Source: Glandiceps talaboti (lineage: Eukaryota; Hemichordata; Enteropneusta; Spengelidae). From it: a stretch of 64,000 nucleotides of DNA. How positions within the stretch are numbered: position 1 is the first letter of the stretch; every line of letters begins with the position of its first letter. Made by a program: the position numbers and the translations under genes. The notes beneath the pieces were generated by a model. That model had not been told where the DNA came from. It did no database searches and saw nothing but the letters and a program-made list of their open reading frames with translations. Where the stretch lies: positions 19,720,947 to 19,784,946 of the forward strand of contig NC_135555.1 of assembly GCF_964340395.1 (NCBI RefSeq). The letters run 5' to 3'. Of this stretch, positions 46,438-57,300 are shown piece by piece.

Positions 46438-46515
46438 ATATACATACATACATACATACATACATACATACATACATACATACATACATACATAAATAAA
46501 TACATACATACATAC
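46438..46515. repeat. (CATA)n microsatellite at the start of duplicate A
   Basis: A CATA array matched by one at 53134-53220 at the start of duplicate B. Confidence 0.95.
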
Positions 46516-47063
46516 AAGTCAGCCCTCTGAAATTTGCCAAGTGTAACTGATACAGTGTATTTAATGGTTACATCCTGAATATTCATGACAGCTGTTTCAC
46601 ACTGAAGTGTATAGCATTTTTGTACTCATGAATATTTGGTGTGCAACCATTTTATACAATAGTTCTACAGACCCACATAGTGCAATAGCTCTTAGCAAAG
46701 ATACCCTATAAAGGCACAAGATCCACTTGGATATTTCTTTGAAATTGCAAATAATTATAATGGATGATGTAAAATTATAAAAATGACTCTCCAGAACCCA
46801 TAGTTTATGAAAATGTCTATTTCCTGGAGTGATGTTTCCCTTTAACATAAGAATTCACTTGTAAAAGAGCATACTATTAGTAAGATGAAGCATCTGTGAA
46901 AAGCATGGTATGAGCAAAGTGAACTCATATACCGTATATGTGTACTTTGAAATTACTTATGTAATGTTCTGTCCCTTTCTCCAGTTACTGGTAAGCAGGG
47001 GGAAAGACATGGGGGGAAAAGAAAGGGAGCTTTTGGGACAAGGTTGCTGAGGCAGGTGACAGG

Positions 47064-47290
47064 ATGATGTCCAATGAGGAAGATGGAAATGAGGACCAGA
47101 GGGATGTTTTGGATATAAGATCACCAACATTTCGTTCCCAACAATTCGAAGATCTATAATCTGATCACTACCCTGGACAAGCGGATTTTAGACAACCAGG
47201 CTACTCTCAAGCTAGGAAGAATCGATGGCCTCCATCAAACAGACCACCACCCACGAATTGCCATGCCAGCCTTGTTAAAGAAGACAGATT
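47064..47290 (+). pseudogene. Coding-like remnant, duplicated near 53760
   Basis: An ATG-ATG start opens a frame reading MMSNEEDGNEDQRDVLDIRS to a TAA at 47157. The same frame continues past it with Asp-His-Tyr-Pro-Gly and a Pro/Arg-rich segment to another TAA. The paralogue near 53760 shares the first stop. 'ctttctccag' upstream could be an acceptor. I cannot identify a family, and it may be chance. Confidence 0.25.
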
Positions 47291-47327
47291 ATAAAAAATT
47301 TAGTCTGTGCTCTAGCCACCCATTCAT

Positions 47328-47487
47328 TAGTCTTGCTGCTAGACGTTCGGGCTTTCTTTCGATACTGTAAGCGAACGAAGTTAACAGTGAGGGCTTGCCC
47401 GAACTTGGATGTTCCATCCTCGATAGCGATGTTCGGTCGTGTGTCATATTCTATCGGAAGAACATCCGAGGTGTAGCAGATATACTA
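47328..47487 (+). mobile_element. MITE (TAGTCT family) with perfect 9-bp target duplication
   Basis: The element runs TAGTCTTGCTGCTAGAC to GTGTAGCAGATATACTA, 160 bp. The sequence CCCATTCAT flanks it on both sides (47319-47327 and 47488-47496). The paralogous site near 54015-54030 has a single CCCATTCAT and no element. Internal sequence forms stems, such as GTTCGGGC with GCCCGAAC. A 9-bp duplication suggests a MULE- or Merlin-type transposase. Confidence 0.85.
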
Positions 47488-48295
47488 CCCATTCATATGA
47501 TTCAGAACACTCCTAAGTGTGAAATGTGTACAACTTGAACTCTATTTAGTGTGCAATCTGTGTTGTTATATTTTTTGAGTATCTTTATTTATAAAGTAAA
47601 TTCACAACACCGTTCAAGTTTTCTGTTTGACACAACCAACCTTAACCAGGCAGAAACTAACGACAGACAGCATATGCCACACTTCAATAGCCTGATCGCA
47701 TTTTTTTTTTGCTACATTTAGTCTGAATGAAAAAATAAAGCATAGTAAATGTATTGCAACTCCATACCGACATTCGAGCACCTGCATCAATGCTTTGCTT
47801 AGTATCAAAATGCCTGTGTAAAATTTCCATTGTGGTGGTCCGAGTTTTTGCTGCCTGCATGCAGAAGGGGGCATGTGTAGTTCATTCCACTACAACAAAA
47901 TGTAGCAAGGAACTGTATTCATTCAATCTTGCTATCTTAAAGTGTAGCATGTCCAACTTGTCATTGGTTTCTGTGTGGTTGTATCAAACAGCAAAGCTGC
48001 ATGGTGTTGTGAGGAACCAGAATGTATTCATACATTTGATAAGAAGATTCCGATCACAATACGATGAATAAATGTAACATAAAGAAGGCCTTACCAAATA
48101 ACAGGTTTATAAGCCGATAGCATGGCGCTACCTGTACACTTTATCCCTGTATACCGATCCGTACCCGACCCCTAGGCCGGGCCCTGAGTGCATACCAGTA
48201 TTGCTTGATTGGTTGGTTGACCTTTGACCGAAGTAATGACCTTTCAGGTAACCTATGATTATGAGATCTGTGCGTACAGTGATCGGCTACAATGT

Positions 48296-48450
48296 TAGTC
48301 TTGCTGCTAGACGTTCGGGCTTTCTTTCGATACTATAAGCGAACGAAGTTCGCAGTGAGGGCTTGCCCGAACAGTTCCATCCTCGATAGCGATGTTCGGG
48401 CGTGTGTCGTATTCTATCGGAAGAACATCCGAGGTCTAGCAGATAGACTA
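48296..48450 (+). mobile_element. MITE (TAGTCT family), second full copy
   Basis: It starts TAGTCTTGCTGCTAGACG and ends CTAGCAGATAGACTA, so the inverted ends match at about 15 of 17 positions. The flanks are CTACAATGT (48287-48295) and CTACAATAT (48451-48459), a 9-bp duplication with one change. Confidence 0.85.
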
Positions 48451-49496
48451 CTACAATATACGAACTAACATAATCCTGTCAGTATGAATATACCGACTAC
48501 GTATATTATGGGTATTGGGATGTCCCGTACTGTACACTACGTAGATTTAGTGTAAACGGAAATGCATAAGGAACTTGTGAGTAAATAGACGTTTCGAATA
48601 AAAATTCTTTTTCAAGGTATTTATTGGCAAGATATATAAGGACGTGTGAAAAGTTGTAATATTCGCACGCAACAAATAGAACAGGCCTGAAATATAAAAT
48701 AAGTGTGATTATCCTGGGAATGATGTGAATAATCTATTAATTCCAAGGGGTTTCCAGCGTTCCGAGACGGAAAATGATTTCCTATTCCTTTAACCTCAAT
48801 AGTTTCTCATCACCAGAAACCTTACAAATTCCTGAATGATTCCATAGTGTACACGGAAGATGTGCGTTCACGCAACAGATAACTAGTTAGTTAGACCCGG
48901 CTACGTGTTATGCAGTAGTACTGTACATTTGAAATATACGCGTCCTTCAACCGTCAAAATTACAACCACAAACTCTACAAAAATTAAAAAAAATAGAGGT
49001 CAAAAGTCTACATTTTAGCCAGAAACGGGTCAAATGGCATGAGTTTTCAACACTTTTGATACACTTTCACGTTACACGTACATGCTTCATCTTCAGTCAT
49101 CGCTAGTACATTGGCTGCCCGGGGCCGGGCGCCTACTGTGTGGTTCAAAATATGAGGTCATACCTAAAAGGCGCCTAAGCTTCCCTCATGTGAGTCAATA
49201 TGACTTACTGCATGATTGTCTCCTACATGAGATATATTCTATGTTGTAATTTGACTGGATGTGGCCAAACAAATGTTCCAGGTTCGTGAGACTTTGATTT
49301 CTGATTTAATTTGTTATTTATTAAAGGCATCGAAATCCACTGGGACGGTTAAAAGTATGGTCAAAGATTTAAAAGCGCCACCTCAACATACTGTACACAT
49401 ATAGTATGTTTATTTTTCTTTCCTTTTTACCCAACTACAAACCCATAATGATTACTGCACTAAACATACTTTAACATTTATTTATCTTATTTATTT

Positions 49497-49499
49497 ATA

Positions 49500-49570
<71 letters not shown>
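49497..49570. repeat. (ATTG)n microsatellite
   Basis: A GATT tetranucleotide array, followed by GTTT and GTT runs. Confidence 0.95.
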
Positions 49571-49571
<1 letters not shown>

Positions 49572-49758
49572 TGTTTGTTTGTTTGTTTTTTTGTTTGTTT
49601 GTTTGGTTTTTTGTTTGTCTGTTTTTGTTGTTGTTGTTGTTGTTTTTTTTGGGTGGTGGTGCTTATTTATTAAAGGCATCGAAATCCACTTAAATTGTCA
49701 ATTTTAAAAAAGAACATTGAGGGGAGTCAATTTTTTCTTCTGCGAGCAAAACACCAAG

Positions 49759-49830
49759 GGGCTTGTCCGGGAATTGAACCCGGGACCTCTCGCACCCAAA
49801 GCGAGAATCATGCCACTAGACCAACAAGCC
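49759..49830 (-). tRNA. tRNA-Pro(UGG), copy 2
   Basis: It appears identical over 72 nt to copy 1, with the same boxes and anticodon TGG. A TTTT stop follows about 6 nt after the 3' end on the minus strand. A LINE starts 72 bp upstream of its 5' end. Confidence 0.97.
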
Positions 49831-49902
49831 GGTGACATCTGAAGGTAATTATTGATTTGAATCTTTCACATACTTGGGACCAGGTGTTCACATCACTTTC
49901 TA

Positions 49903-52100
49903 TTATTATCTTTATTTATTTTTTATTTTGCAACCAAACACAAAGAGGTGGTTGAAATCATACAATTTAAAATCGCAAATACACAGGAGAACACACTCTA
50001 AAATGTTTAAGAATGATTCCTAATGAAATGTTAAAAAGCTAAAGAAAGGTAAGACATAAAAAAAATACTGATTACTGTTAAAAAGGTCTATACAAGCTCA
50101 AAAACATTCTGTCAAGCCATCATTGGTAATTGTACAAAGCGTATGGTATGAAACTGTTTTTGAATCGTTCGGTTCTACATCTAGGAATACTAAATTTTTT
50201 TGAGTGACGGGTCTTCCTTGTTGAGGTTGGATTGATCAAGTAATTTAATTTGTCATTACTAATACATATTTTCCCCAAAAATGATTGGCATATTGTATCT
50301 CTCCTCTGCGTTAGAGTTTTGATATTGGTAGGGACACATTCCGGATATGTCTGAGGAAAAATCCGGAATGCTCTTTTTTGTACCATCTCAATTTGTTATG
50401 CTTGGTCACTTGTATATGCCACAGTGGACATGCGTATTCTACAACTGGTCGTATAATTGAGGTATAGTACAGCAATAAGTGCTTAGTACTCAATCCTGAT
50501 CTCTTGAGTAGAGTAAGAAAATACAACCGTTTAGATGCTTTACTGTATATATAATCAACATGATCTGACCATGAAAGAGTATTATTTATCATTACCCCGA
50601 GAAGTTTCTGAACAGTGATTCTCTCGACGACTGTGTCATTTATTTTGGTGAGGGGAATTTCTCGTTGGTCTTTCTTAAATGAGATTATCATGTCTTTTGT
50701 TTTGTCTGGATTTAATTTCATATTGTTTGCCTTAGACCAGTCAGTTGTGTAGTTTATTGCCTGTTGCATATTACTCCTAGTTGATAAAGTTTCGGACAAA
50801 GTGGTATCATCCATGAACTTATGTGACCGAGTTTGTGGTTTCAGGTCGTTAATCATAATGAGGAATAGCAAAGGACCCAACCATGAACCTTGTGGGACTG
50901 ATCCATTCAGTTTGGCCCAGTCAGAGACTTCTTTGCCGAGAATAACACGTTGTTGCCTATCACTGAGAAAAGCGGCAATCCATTGGGTCAAAATGGGTGA
51001 TACATCATATTTGCTATTTTGTCAATCAGGATGTTGTGATCAATTAAGTTGAAGGCCTTAGAGTAGTCTAACATAACAATGTGGATCTTTTTGCCTTCTT
51101 CAGCAGCTGAATACCAATGGTGAAACATATCAATCAAACAGTGTGTAGTTGAAGTGCCTTTGACAGCGCCATACTGATTTGGATCAAGTTGATTTTTAAC
51201 TGCTTCTAGAAGCCAATTACCGACAAAGGATTCCAGGAGTTTACATAGGACAGATGTGAGAGCTATTGGTCGCAGATCTTTGGCCAAATTACGGGGTGGG
51301 TCAATTTTAGGAATAGGACAGACATTGGCTGATTTCCACATTGGGGGAACATATCCTTCCCGAATTGAGCTGTTGAAAATTGCACAAATTGGTTTGGCAA
51401 GGGAATCAATAAAATAATGCAAAATCCAATTTGGGATGGAATCAGGACCAACGGATTTGTTCACTTTGATATTGGCTAATTTTACCTCAACGTCATGTAC
51501 TGTAATTGTAAATCTACTGGGAAATTGACCTTCATGTTTTGTCACCCTTGATAGATCTAGTGGTTTGAGTTGCTCACTGACACTTTGAAAGAAGGAATTA
51601 ATTTGTGTGGCTAATTCTTTGATATTACCATTGCAAATATCATTTGCTAACCCTTGGAAGCTGTTTTTCCCCAGTTTACTTTTACCAATAATTTCCTTTG
51701 TTTTCTTCCACCACTTTCTAGGATCTGTTCTATGTAAATCCTCAACTTGGCTATGATAATATTTAGATTTCAATTTCCTAGTTAGACGATTAATTTTGTT
51801 TCTGAACAGTTTGAATGTAGGTAAATCATTACGGTGCCATGCGGTTTGTCTCTTCCTTATCATGTCTCTGTAATTGTCTGAAATCCATGGTTTATCAGTT
51901 GTGCATCGACGAGCAATCCTTGTTGGCAAGGATTCATCGATGAGAGAGTTGATGGTGTTGTAGAACTTTGTCTTGGTGTTTATTGGATCTAACTGTGACA
52001 TTGACAATTTTACCGGCTTTAAACTTTGTTTGTGGTTCTGGGAAGAACACAATTGTGTTATGATCAGACTTGCCAATGGGTGGGAGAACTAATGGTGTTT
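49903..52100 (-). mobile_element. 5'-truncated L2/CR1-clade LINE
   Basis: Reading on the minus strand: a trace of the apurinic endonuclease end (GKSDHNTIVF, near 52050), then RPIALTSVLCKLLESF, motif A LDYSKAFNLIDH, motif B SVPQGSWLGPLLF, motif C FMDDTTL, motif D NPDKTKDMIISF and KLLGVMINNTLSW. The frame shifts near 52070 and again near 50990. FMDD replaces the usual YADD/FADD. The 3' end is an AATAAA/GATAATAA-type tail rather than poly(A). It splits a tRNA unit: 'tttcta' on one side and 'taagcaag' on the other rejoin to the intact sequence of the other units, leaving at most a 2-bp duplication. Most of the endonuclease is gone, so it is dead. Confidence 0.85.
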
Positions 52101-52130
52101 TAAGCAAGTGAATGGCATGAACTCTCAAAC

Positions 52131-52225
52131 TAGCTGTTAAAACCTTTGTTTTAGTACGGAGTAATTACTTCACTCTGCTGATGAAGTCCTCAGAGAAAGG
52201 ACGAAAGTTTTAGACACAGCAGCTT
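52131..52225 (+). ncRNA. Hammerhead-ribozyme-like motif, copy a
   Basis: CTGATGA (52178-52184) is followed by a GTCC..GGAC hairpin and GAAA (52203-52206), the hammerhead core order. Stem I would be CGGAGT/ACTCTG directly before the core. The stem III partners are GCTGT-TAAAAC and GTTTTA-GAC-ACAGC. The strand between stem III and stem I is about 11 nt longer than in a standard hammerhead, so activity is doubtful. Confidence 0.4.
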
Positions 52226-52427
52226 TCTAAAAATGTGTTGGAAATTGAAACGTTTACAGTACACTACACCCAAAGCTTAACATTTATTTATTTTATTATT
52301 GATTGATTGACTGACTGACTGATTGCTTTGTTTGTTGTTTGTTTGTTTGTTTGTTTTTTGGGGGTGTTTGTTTAAAAATTTTTTTAGCCAATTTATTCTC
52401 CTGCGAAACAGTCAGCAAAATACCAAC

Positions 52428-52499
52428 GGGCTTGTCCGGGAATTGAACCCGGGACCTCTCGCACCCAAAGCGAGAATCATGCCACTAGACCAACAAGCC
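52428..52499 (-). tRNA. tRNA-Pro(UGG), copy 3
   Basis: Same 72-nt sequence, boxes and anticodon TGG as copy 1, with a TTTT stop just past the 3' end. Its upstream flank is uninterrupted into copy b of the hammerhead-like motif. Confidence 0.97.
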
Positions 52500-52599
52500 G
52501 ATGACATCCAAAGGAAATCATTGATTTGAATCTTTCACATACTTGGGACCAGGTGTTCACATCACTTTCTAAGCAAGTGAGTGGTGTGAACTCTCAAAC

Positions 52600-52695
52600 T
52601 AGCTGTTAAAACCTTTATTTTAGTACGGAGTAATTACTTCACTCTGCTGATGAAGTCCTCAGAGAATGGACGAAAGTTTTAGACACAGCTGCAGC
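52600..52695 (+). ncRNA. Hammerhead-ribozyme-like motif, copy b
   Basis: CTGATGA (52647-52653), a GTCC..GGAC hairpin and GAAA (52672-52675) are kept. The outer stem is longer here: AGCTGT pairs with ACAGCT and TAAAAC with GTTTTA. It has the same extra nucleotides near the expected cleavage site as copy a. Confidence 0.4.
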
Positions 52696-52818
52696 AGCTT
52701 TCTAAAACTGTTTGTGTTGGAAATTGAAACGTTTACACTACACTGCATCCAAAGCCATCGTCGCAAACCACGGCCTGTTTCTTAACGAGCCTCTATAATA
52801 ACTCTGGCTTGCGAGATC

Positions 52819-52851
52819 AAAGCGAGAATCATGCCCCTAGACCAACAAGCT
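52819..52851 (-). pseudogene. Half tRNA-Pro remnant
   Basis: It matches the 5' half of the tRNA-Pro gene (acceptor strand, D arm, anticodon 5' strand) with two changes. The T arm is absent. The flank beyond it resembles the upstream flank of the intact copies, so it marks a decayed repeat unit. Confidence 0.8.
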
Positions 52852-53004
52852 GTTGACGACCGAAGGAAATCACTGATTTAATCACAGATAAGTAAGTACT
52901 TTTAATCTTTTACATACTTGGGACCAGGTCACAGTGTTAACATCACTTACCAAGCAGGTGAATGGTGTTCAAACTAGTTATTAACACACACACATTTGGT
53001 TTAG

Positions 53005-53070
53005 TAAATGGTAAACACTTCAGTCTGCCGATGAAGTCCTTAGTGTAAGGACGACAGCGACACAGCTTTC
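53005..53070 (+). ncRNA. Degenerate hammerhead-like motif, copy c
   Basis: CCGATGA (53028-53034), a 6-bp GTCCTT/AAGGAC hairpin and GACA (53053-53056). Core changes CTG to CCG and GAAA to GACA should abolish activity. The hairpin is longer than in copies a and b. Confidence 0.3.
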
Positions 53071-53133
53071 TAAAAGTTTATAATACTATAGCTAATACTA
53101 ACTTACATAGAAATCATTGATGTTATGGGGCAA

Positions 53134-53145
53134 TACATACATACA

Positions 53146-53179
<34 letters not shown>

Positions 53180-53220
53180 CATCCATACATACATACATAC
53201 ATACATACATACATACATAC
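53134..53220. repeat. (CATA)n microsatellite at the start of duplicate B
   Basis: A CATA array matching 46438-46515. Confidence 0.95.
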
Positions 53221-54817
53221 AAGTCAGCCCTCTGAAATTTGCCAAGTGTAACTGATACAATGTATTTAATGGTTACATCCTGAATATTCATGACAGCTGT
53301 TTCACACTGAAGTGTATAGCATTTTTGTACTCATGAATATTTGGTGTGTAACCATTATATACAATAGTTCTACAGACTCACATAGTGCAATAGCTCTTAG
53401 CAAAGATACCCTATAAAGGCACAAGATCCACTTAGACATTTCTTTGAAATTGCAAATAATTATAATGGATGATGTAAATTCATGAAATGACTCTCCAGAA
53501 CCCATAGTTTATGAAAATGTCTATTTCCTGGAGTGATGTTTCCCTTTAACATAAGAATTCACATGTAAAAGAGCATAGTAAGATGAAGCATGTGTGAAAA
53601 GTATGGTATGAGCAAAGTGAACTCATATACCATATATGTGTACTTTGAAATTACATATGATGTTCTGTCCCTTTCTCCAGTTACTGGTAAGCAGGGGGAA
53701 AGAAGTGAGGGAAGAAGAAAGGGAGCTTTTGGGACAAGGTTGTAGAGGCAGGTGACAGGATGATGTCTAATGAGGAAGATGGAAATGAGGACCAGAGGGA
53801 TGTTTTGGATATAAGATCACCAACATTACATGCCCAACAATTCGAAGATCTATAATCTGATCACTACCCTGGACAAGAAGATTTTAGACAACCAGGCTAC
53901 TCTCAAGCTATAGGAAGAATCGGTGGACCTCCATCAAACAGATCACCACCCACGAATTGGCATGCCAGTCTTGTTAAAGAAGACAGAATATAAAAATTCT
54001 AGTCTGTGCTGTAGCCACCCATTCATGTGATTCAGAACACTCCTAAGTGTGAAATGTGTACAACTTGAACTCTGTTTAGTGTGCAATCTGTGTTGTTATA
54101 TTTTTTGAGTATTTTTATTTATATATAAAGTAAATTCACAACACCGTTCAAGTTTTCTGTTTGATACAACCAGGCAGAAGCTAACGACAAACTGCATATG
54201 CCACATTTCAATAGCCCGATCGCATTTTTTTGTTGTTGCTACATTTAGTCTAAATGAAAAAATAAAGCAGAGTAAATGTATTGCAACTCCATACAGACAT
54301 TCAAGCACCATCAATGCTTTTCTTAGTATCAAATGCCTGTGTAAAATTTCCATTGTGGTGATCATTTGATGTCTGCATGCACAAGGGGTCATGTGTAGTT
54401 CATTCCACTTCAACAGAATGTAGCAAGGAACTGTATTCATTCAATCTTGCTATCTTAAAGTGTAGCATGTCCAGCTTGTCATTGGTTTCTGGGTGTGTTT
54501 GTATCAAACTGCAAAGCTGCATGGTGTTGTGAGGAACACAATATTGTATGCATATATATACTTTAATATATTCAATCTCTGCATGTAGGTGTTGACAAAC
54601 ACATTTATGTCATTACTATGTCTTATCAGTTTATGGTAATTGTGTTTGATGAGTGTGTAGACGTTGTCATTCACACATTTCAGTTAACGCATTGGTGGTT
54701 ATTTTTACAAGCCCCTCCTTAAGATGAATATGCATGAAAAATTAGCTATTGTCGTCTGTTTGTGCTTGTCGCTAATACGGTTCTCTGATTGGCAGTTATT
54801 TATATCCTGATGACATT

Positions 54818-54909
54818 TGCTAGACCTTGGATGTTCCATCCTCGATAGCGATGTTCGGGCGTGTGTCGTATTCTATCGGAAGAACATCCGAGGTCTAGCA
54901 GATAGACTA
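54818..54909 (+). mobile_element. MITE (TAGTCT family), left-truncated copy
   Basis: From TGCTAGACCTTGGATGTTCC to CAGATAGACTA it matches the right part of the 48296-48450 element. The right flank CTACAATAT is the same, so it is the same insertion in duplicate B with its left end lost. Confidence 0.8.
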
Positions 54910-56160
54910 CTACAATATACGAACTGACATAATCCTGTCAGTATGAATATACCGACTACGTATATTATGCGTATTGGGATGTTCCGTCTATGGTACTGTA
55001 CACTACGTAGAATTAGTGTAAACGGAAATGCATAAGGAACTTGTGAGTAAATAGACGTTTCGAATAAAAATTCTTTTTCAAGGTATTTATTGGCAAGATA
55101 TATAAGGACGTGTGAAAAGTTGTAATATTCGCACGCAACAAATAGAACAGGCATGAAATATAAAATAAGTGTGATTATCCTGGGAATGATGTGAATAATC
55201 TATTAATTCCAAGGGGTTTCCAGCGTTCAGAGAGACGGAAAATGATTTCCTATTCCTTTAACCTCAATAGTTTCTCATCACCAGAAACCTTACAAATTCC
55301 TGAATGATTCCATAGTGTACACGGAAGATGTGCGTTCACGCACAGATATAACTCGTTAGTTAGACCCGGCTACGTGTAGTACTGTACATTTGAAATATAC
55401 GCGTCCTTCAACCGTCAAAATTACAACCACAAACTGTACAAAAATTTAAAAAAATAGGGGTCAAAGTCTACATTTTAGCCAGAAACAGGGGTCAAATGTC
55501 ATGAGTTTTGAACACTTTTGATACATTTTCACGTTACACGTACATGCTTCATCTTCAGTCATCGCTAGTACATTGGCTGCCCGGGGCCGGGGCTACTTCC
55601 GATAAAGATGACTGAAAATGACCCGTGGTAACAATGTGGTTCAAAATATGGGGTCATACCTATGTCATACCTAAAAGGCGCCTAAGCTTCCCTCCTGTGA
55701 GTTAATATGATTTACATAATTGTCTCCTACATGAGAGATATTTTATGTTGTAATTTGGCTGGATGTGGCCAAACAAATGTTCCAGGTTCGTGAGACTTTG
55801 ATTTCTGATTTAATTTGTTATTTATTAAAGGCATCGATATCCATTGGGACGGTTAAAAGTATGGTCAAAGATTTTAAAGCACCACCCCAACATACTGTAC
55901 ACATATAGTATGTTTATTTTTCGTTACTTTTTTACCCACCTACAAACCCATCATGATTACTGCACTAAAAAATCTTAAACATTTATTTATCTCTTTTATT
56001 TATTTATATATTTATTGATTAATTGATTGATTTGTTTGTTTGCTTTTCTTTTTTTTTTTTTGCTTCTTGCTGTTTTTTTAGGGTGGTGTATTTTTTTAAA
56101 GAAAAACACACACACACATTGAGGGCAGTCAATTTCTTCTCCTGCGAGCAAAACAGCTAC

Positions 56161-56232
56161 GGGCTTGTCCGGGAATTGAACCCGGGACCTCTCGCACCCA
56201 AAGCGAGAATCATGCCACTAGACCAACAAGCC
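56161..56232 (-). tRNA. tRNA-Pro(UGG), copy 4
   Basis: Same 72-nt sequence as copy 1, anticodon TGG. This is the duplicate B counterpart of copy 2, without the LINE. A TTTT stop lies just downstream on the minus strand. Confidence 0.97.
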
Positions 56233-56339
56233 GATGACATCTGTATGTAATCACTGATTTAAATCTTTCACATACTTGGGGGTGTTCACGTCACTTTCTA
56301 AGCAAGTGAATGGTGTGAACTCTCAAACTAGCTGTTAAA

Positions 56340-56425
56340 ACCTTTGTTTTAGTACGGAGTAATTACTTCACTCTGCTGATGGAGTCCTCAGAGATTGGAC
56401 GAAGGTTTTAGACACAGTAGCTTTC
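56340..56425 (+). ncRNA. Degenerate hammerhead-like motif, copy d
   Basis: The core reads CTGATGG (56376-56382) and GAAG instead of CTGATGA and GAAA; the flanks match copies a and b. It is probably inactive. Confidence 0.3.
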
Positions 56426-56541
56426 TAAAACTGTTTGTGTTGGACATTTACACTACACTACACTACACTACATCCAATGCCATCGTCGCAAACCGCGGCC
56501 TGTTTCTTAACGAGCCTCTATAATAACTGGCTTGCGAGATC

Positions 56542-56574
56542 AAAGCGAGAATCATGCCCCTAGACCAACAAGCT
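56542..56574 (-). pseudogene. Half tRNA-Pro remnant, second copy
   Basis: The same 33-nt 5'-half remnant as at 52819, in the same context, again followed by a degenerate hammerhead-like motif (CCGATGA at 56754-56760). Confidence 0.8.
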
Positions 56575-56829
56575 GTTGACGACCGAAGGAAATCACTGAT
56601 TTAATCACAGACAAGTAAGTACTTTTAATCTTTCACATACTTGGGACCAGGTCACAGTGTTAACATCACTTACCAAGCAAGTAAGTGATGTTCAAACTAG
56701 TTATTAACACACACATTTGTTTAAAGTTAGTACATGGTAAACACTTCAATCTGCCGATGAAGTCCTTAGTGAAAGGACGACAGCGACACAGCTTTCTAAA
56801 AGTTTATAATACTATAGCTAATACTTACA

Positions 56830-57300
56830 TAGAAATCATTGATGTTATGGGGCAAGTCACATACTTCCGGGTCTACTCCTATATGTGTGGAAAGTATTAG
56901 GGGAGATCCTCGAATACCTCCGTGATCTGTCAGTTTGACAAATACATGCAAGTTGAAGAGAGTAAGTCATTTAGAACATCATTGAGACTACCGCTGAAAA
57001 ACTATATAATCATTAGGGGAGGGTCAATATTTATTTTTACTTTCTGTATTGCCTAACTTGATTTTGGTAGCCCACCGTTGTCACCGTTGATCGATTCCAT
57101 ATTTAACTGCTTCCACATCCCACCATTGCCTCCATTTGTGCATGAATATCCGAAATTATTAGTCTAATAGCTGCTGACAATTATTCAGGGAATGAATGGC
57201 TAGTTTTGGTATAAAGAGAAGAATTGGCCTGGTGAGATATATTGGGGATATCATGTGGTGAAGTGTTGATGTTGACCTTGTTCACAATGTCAATGAGCAC
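56830..57300. repeat. Direct repeat, partner 58340-58930
   Basis: Shared blocks include 'gagagtaagtcatttagaaca', 'gagactaccgctgaa', 'ggggagggtcaatattta', 'cccacatcccaccattgcctcc'-like sequence and 'agagaagaattggcctggtga'. A minus-strand frame is open in the partner (58652-58987) but has stops here. A coding origin is possible but unsupported. Confidence 0.7.

Larger units (their letters stand above)
46516..49902. repeat. Direct segmental duplicate A (partner 53220-56295)
   Basis: Collinear with 53220-56295 from 'aagtcagccctctgaaattt' through a tRNA-Pro gene. Identity is high by eye. Differences are a MITE present only here (47328-47487), an unrelated stretch at about 48080-48290, and small indels. 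Part of it (46590-46850) belongs to the dispersed family seen at 947. Confidence 0.88.
53220..56295. repeat. Direct segmental duplicate B (partner 46516-49902)
   Basis: Collinear with duplicate A. It lacks the MITE at 47328 and has a different stretch at about 54545-54815. It ends with a tRNA-Pro gene and its upstream flank. Confidence 0.88.
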
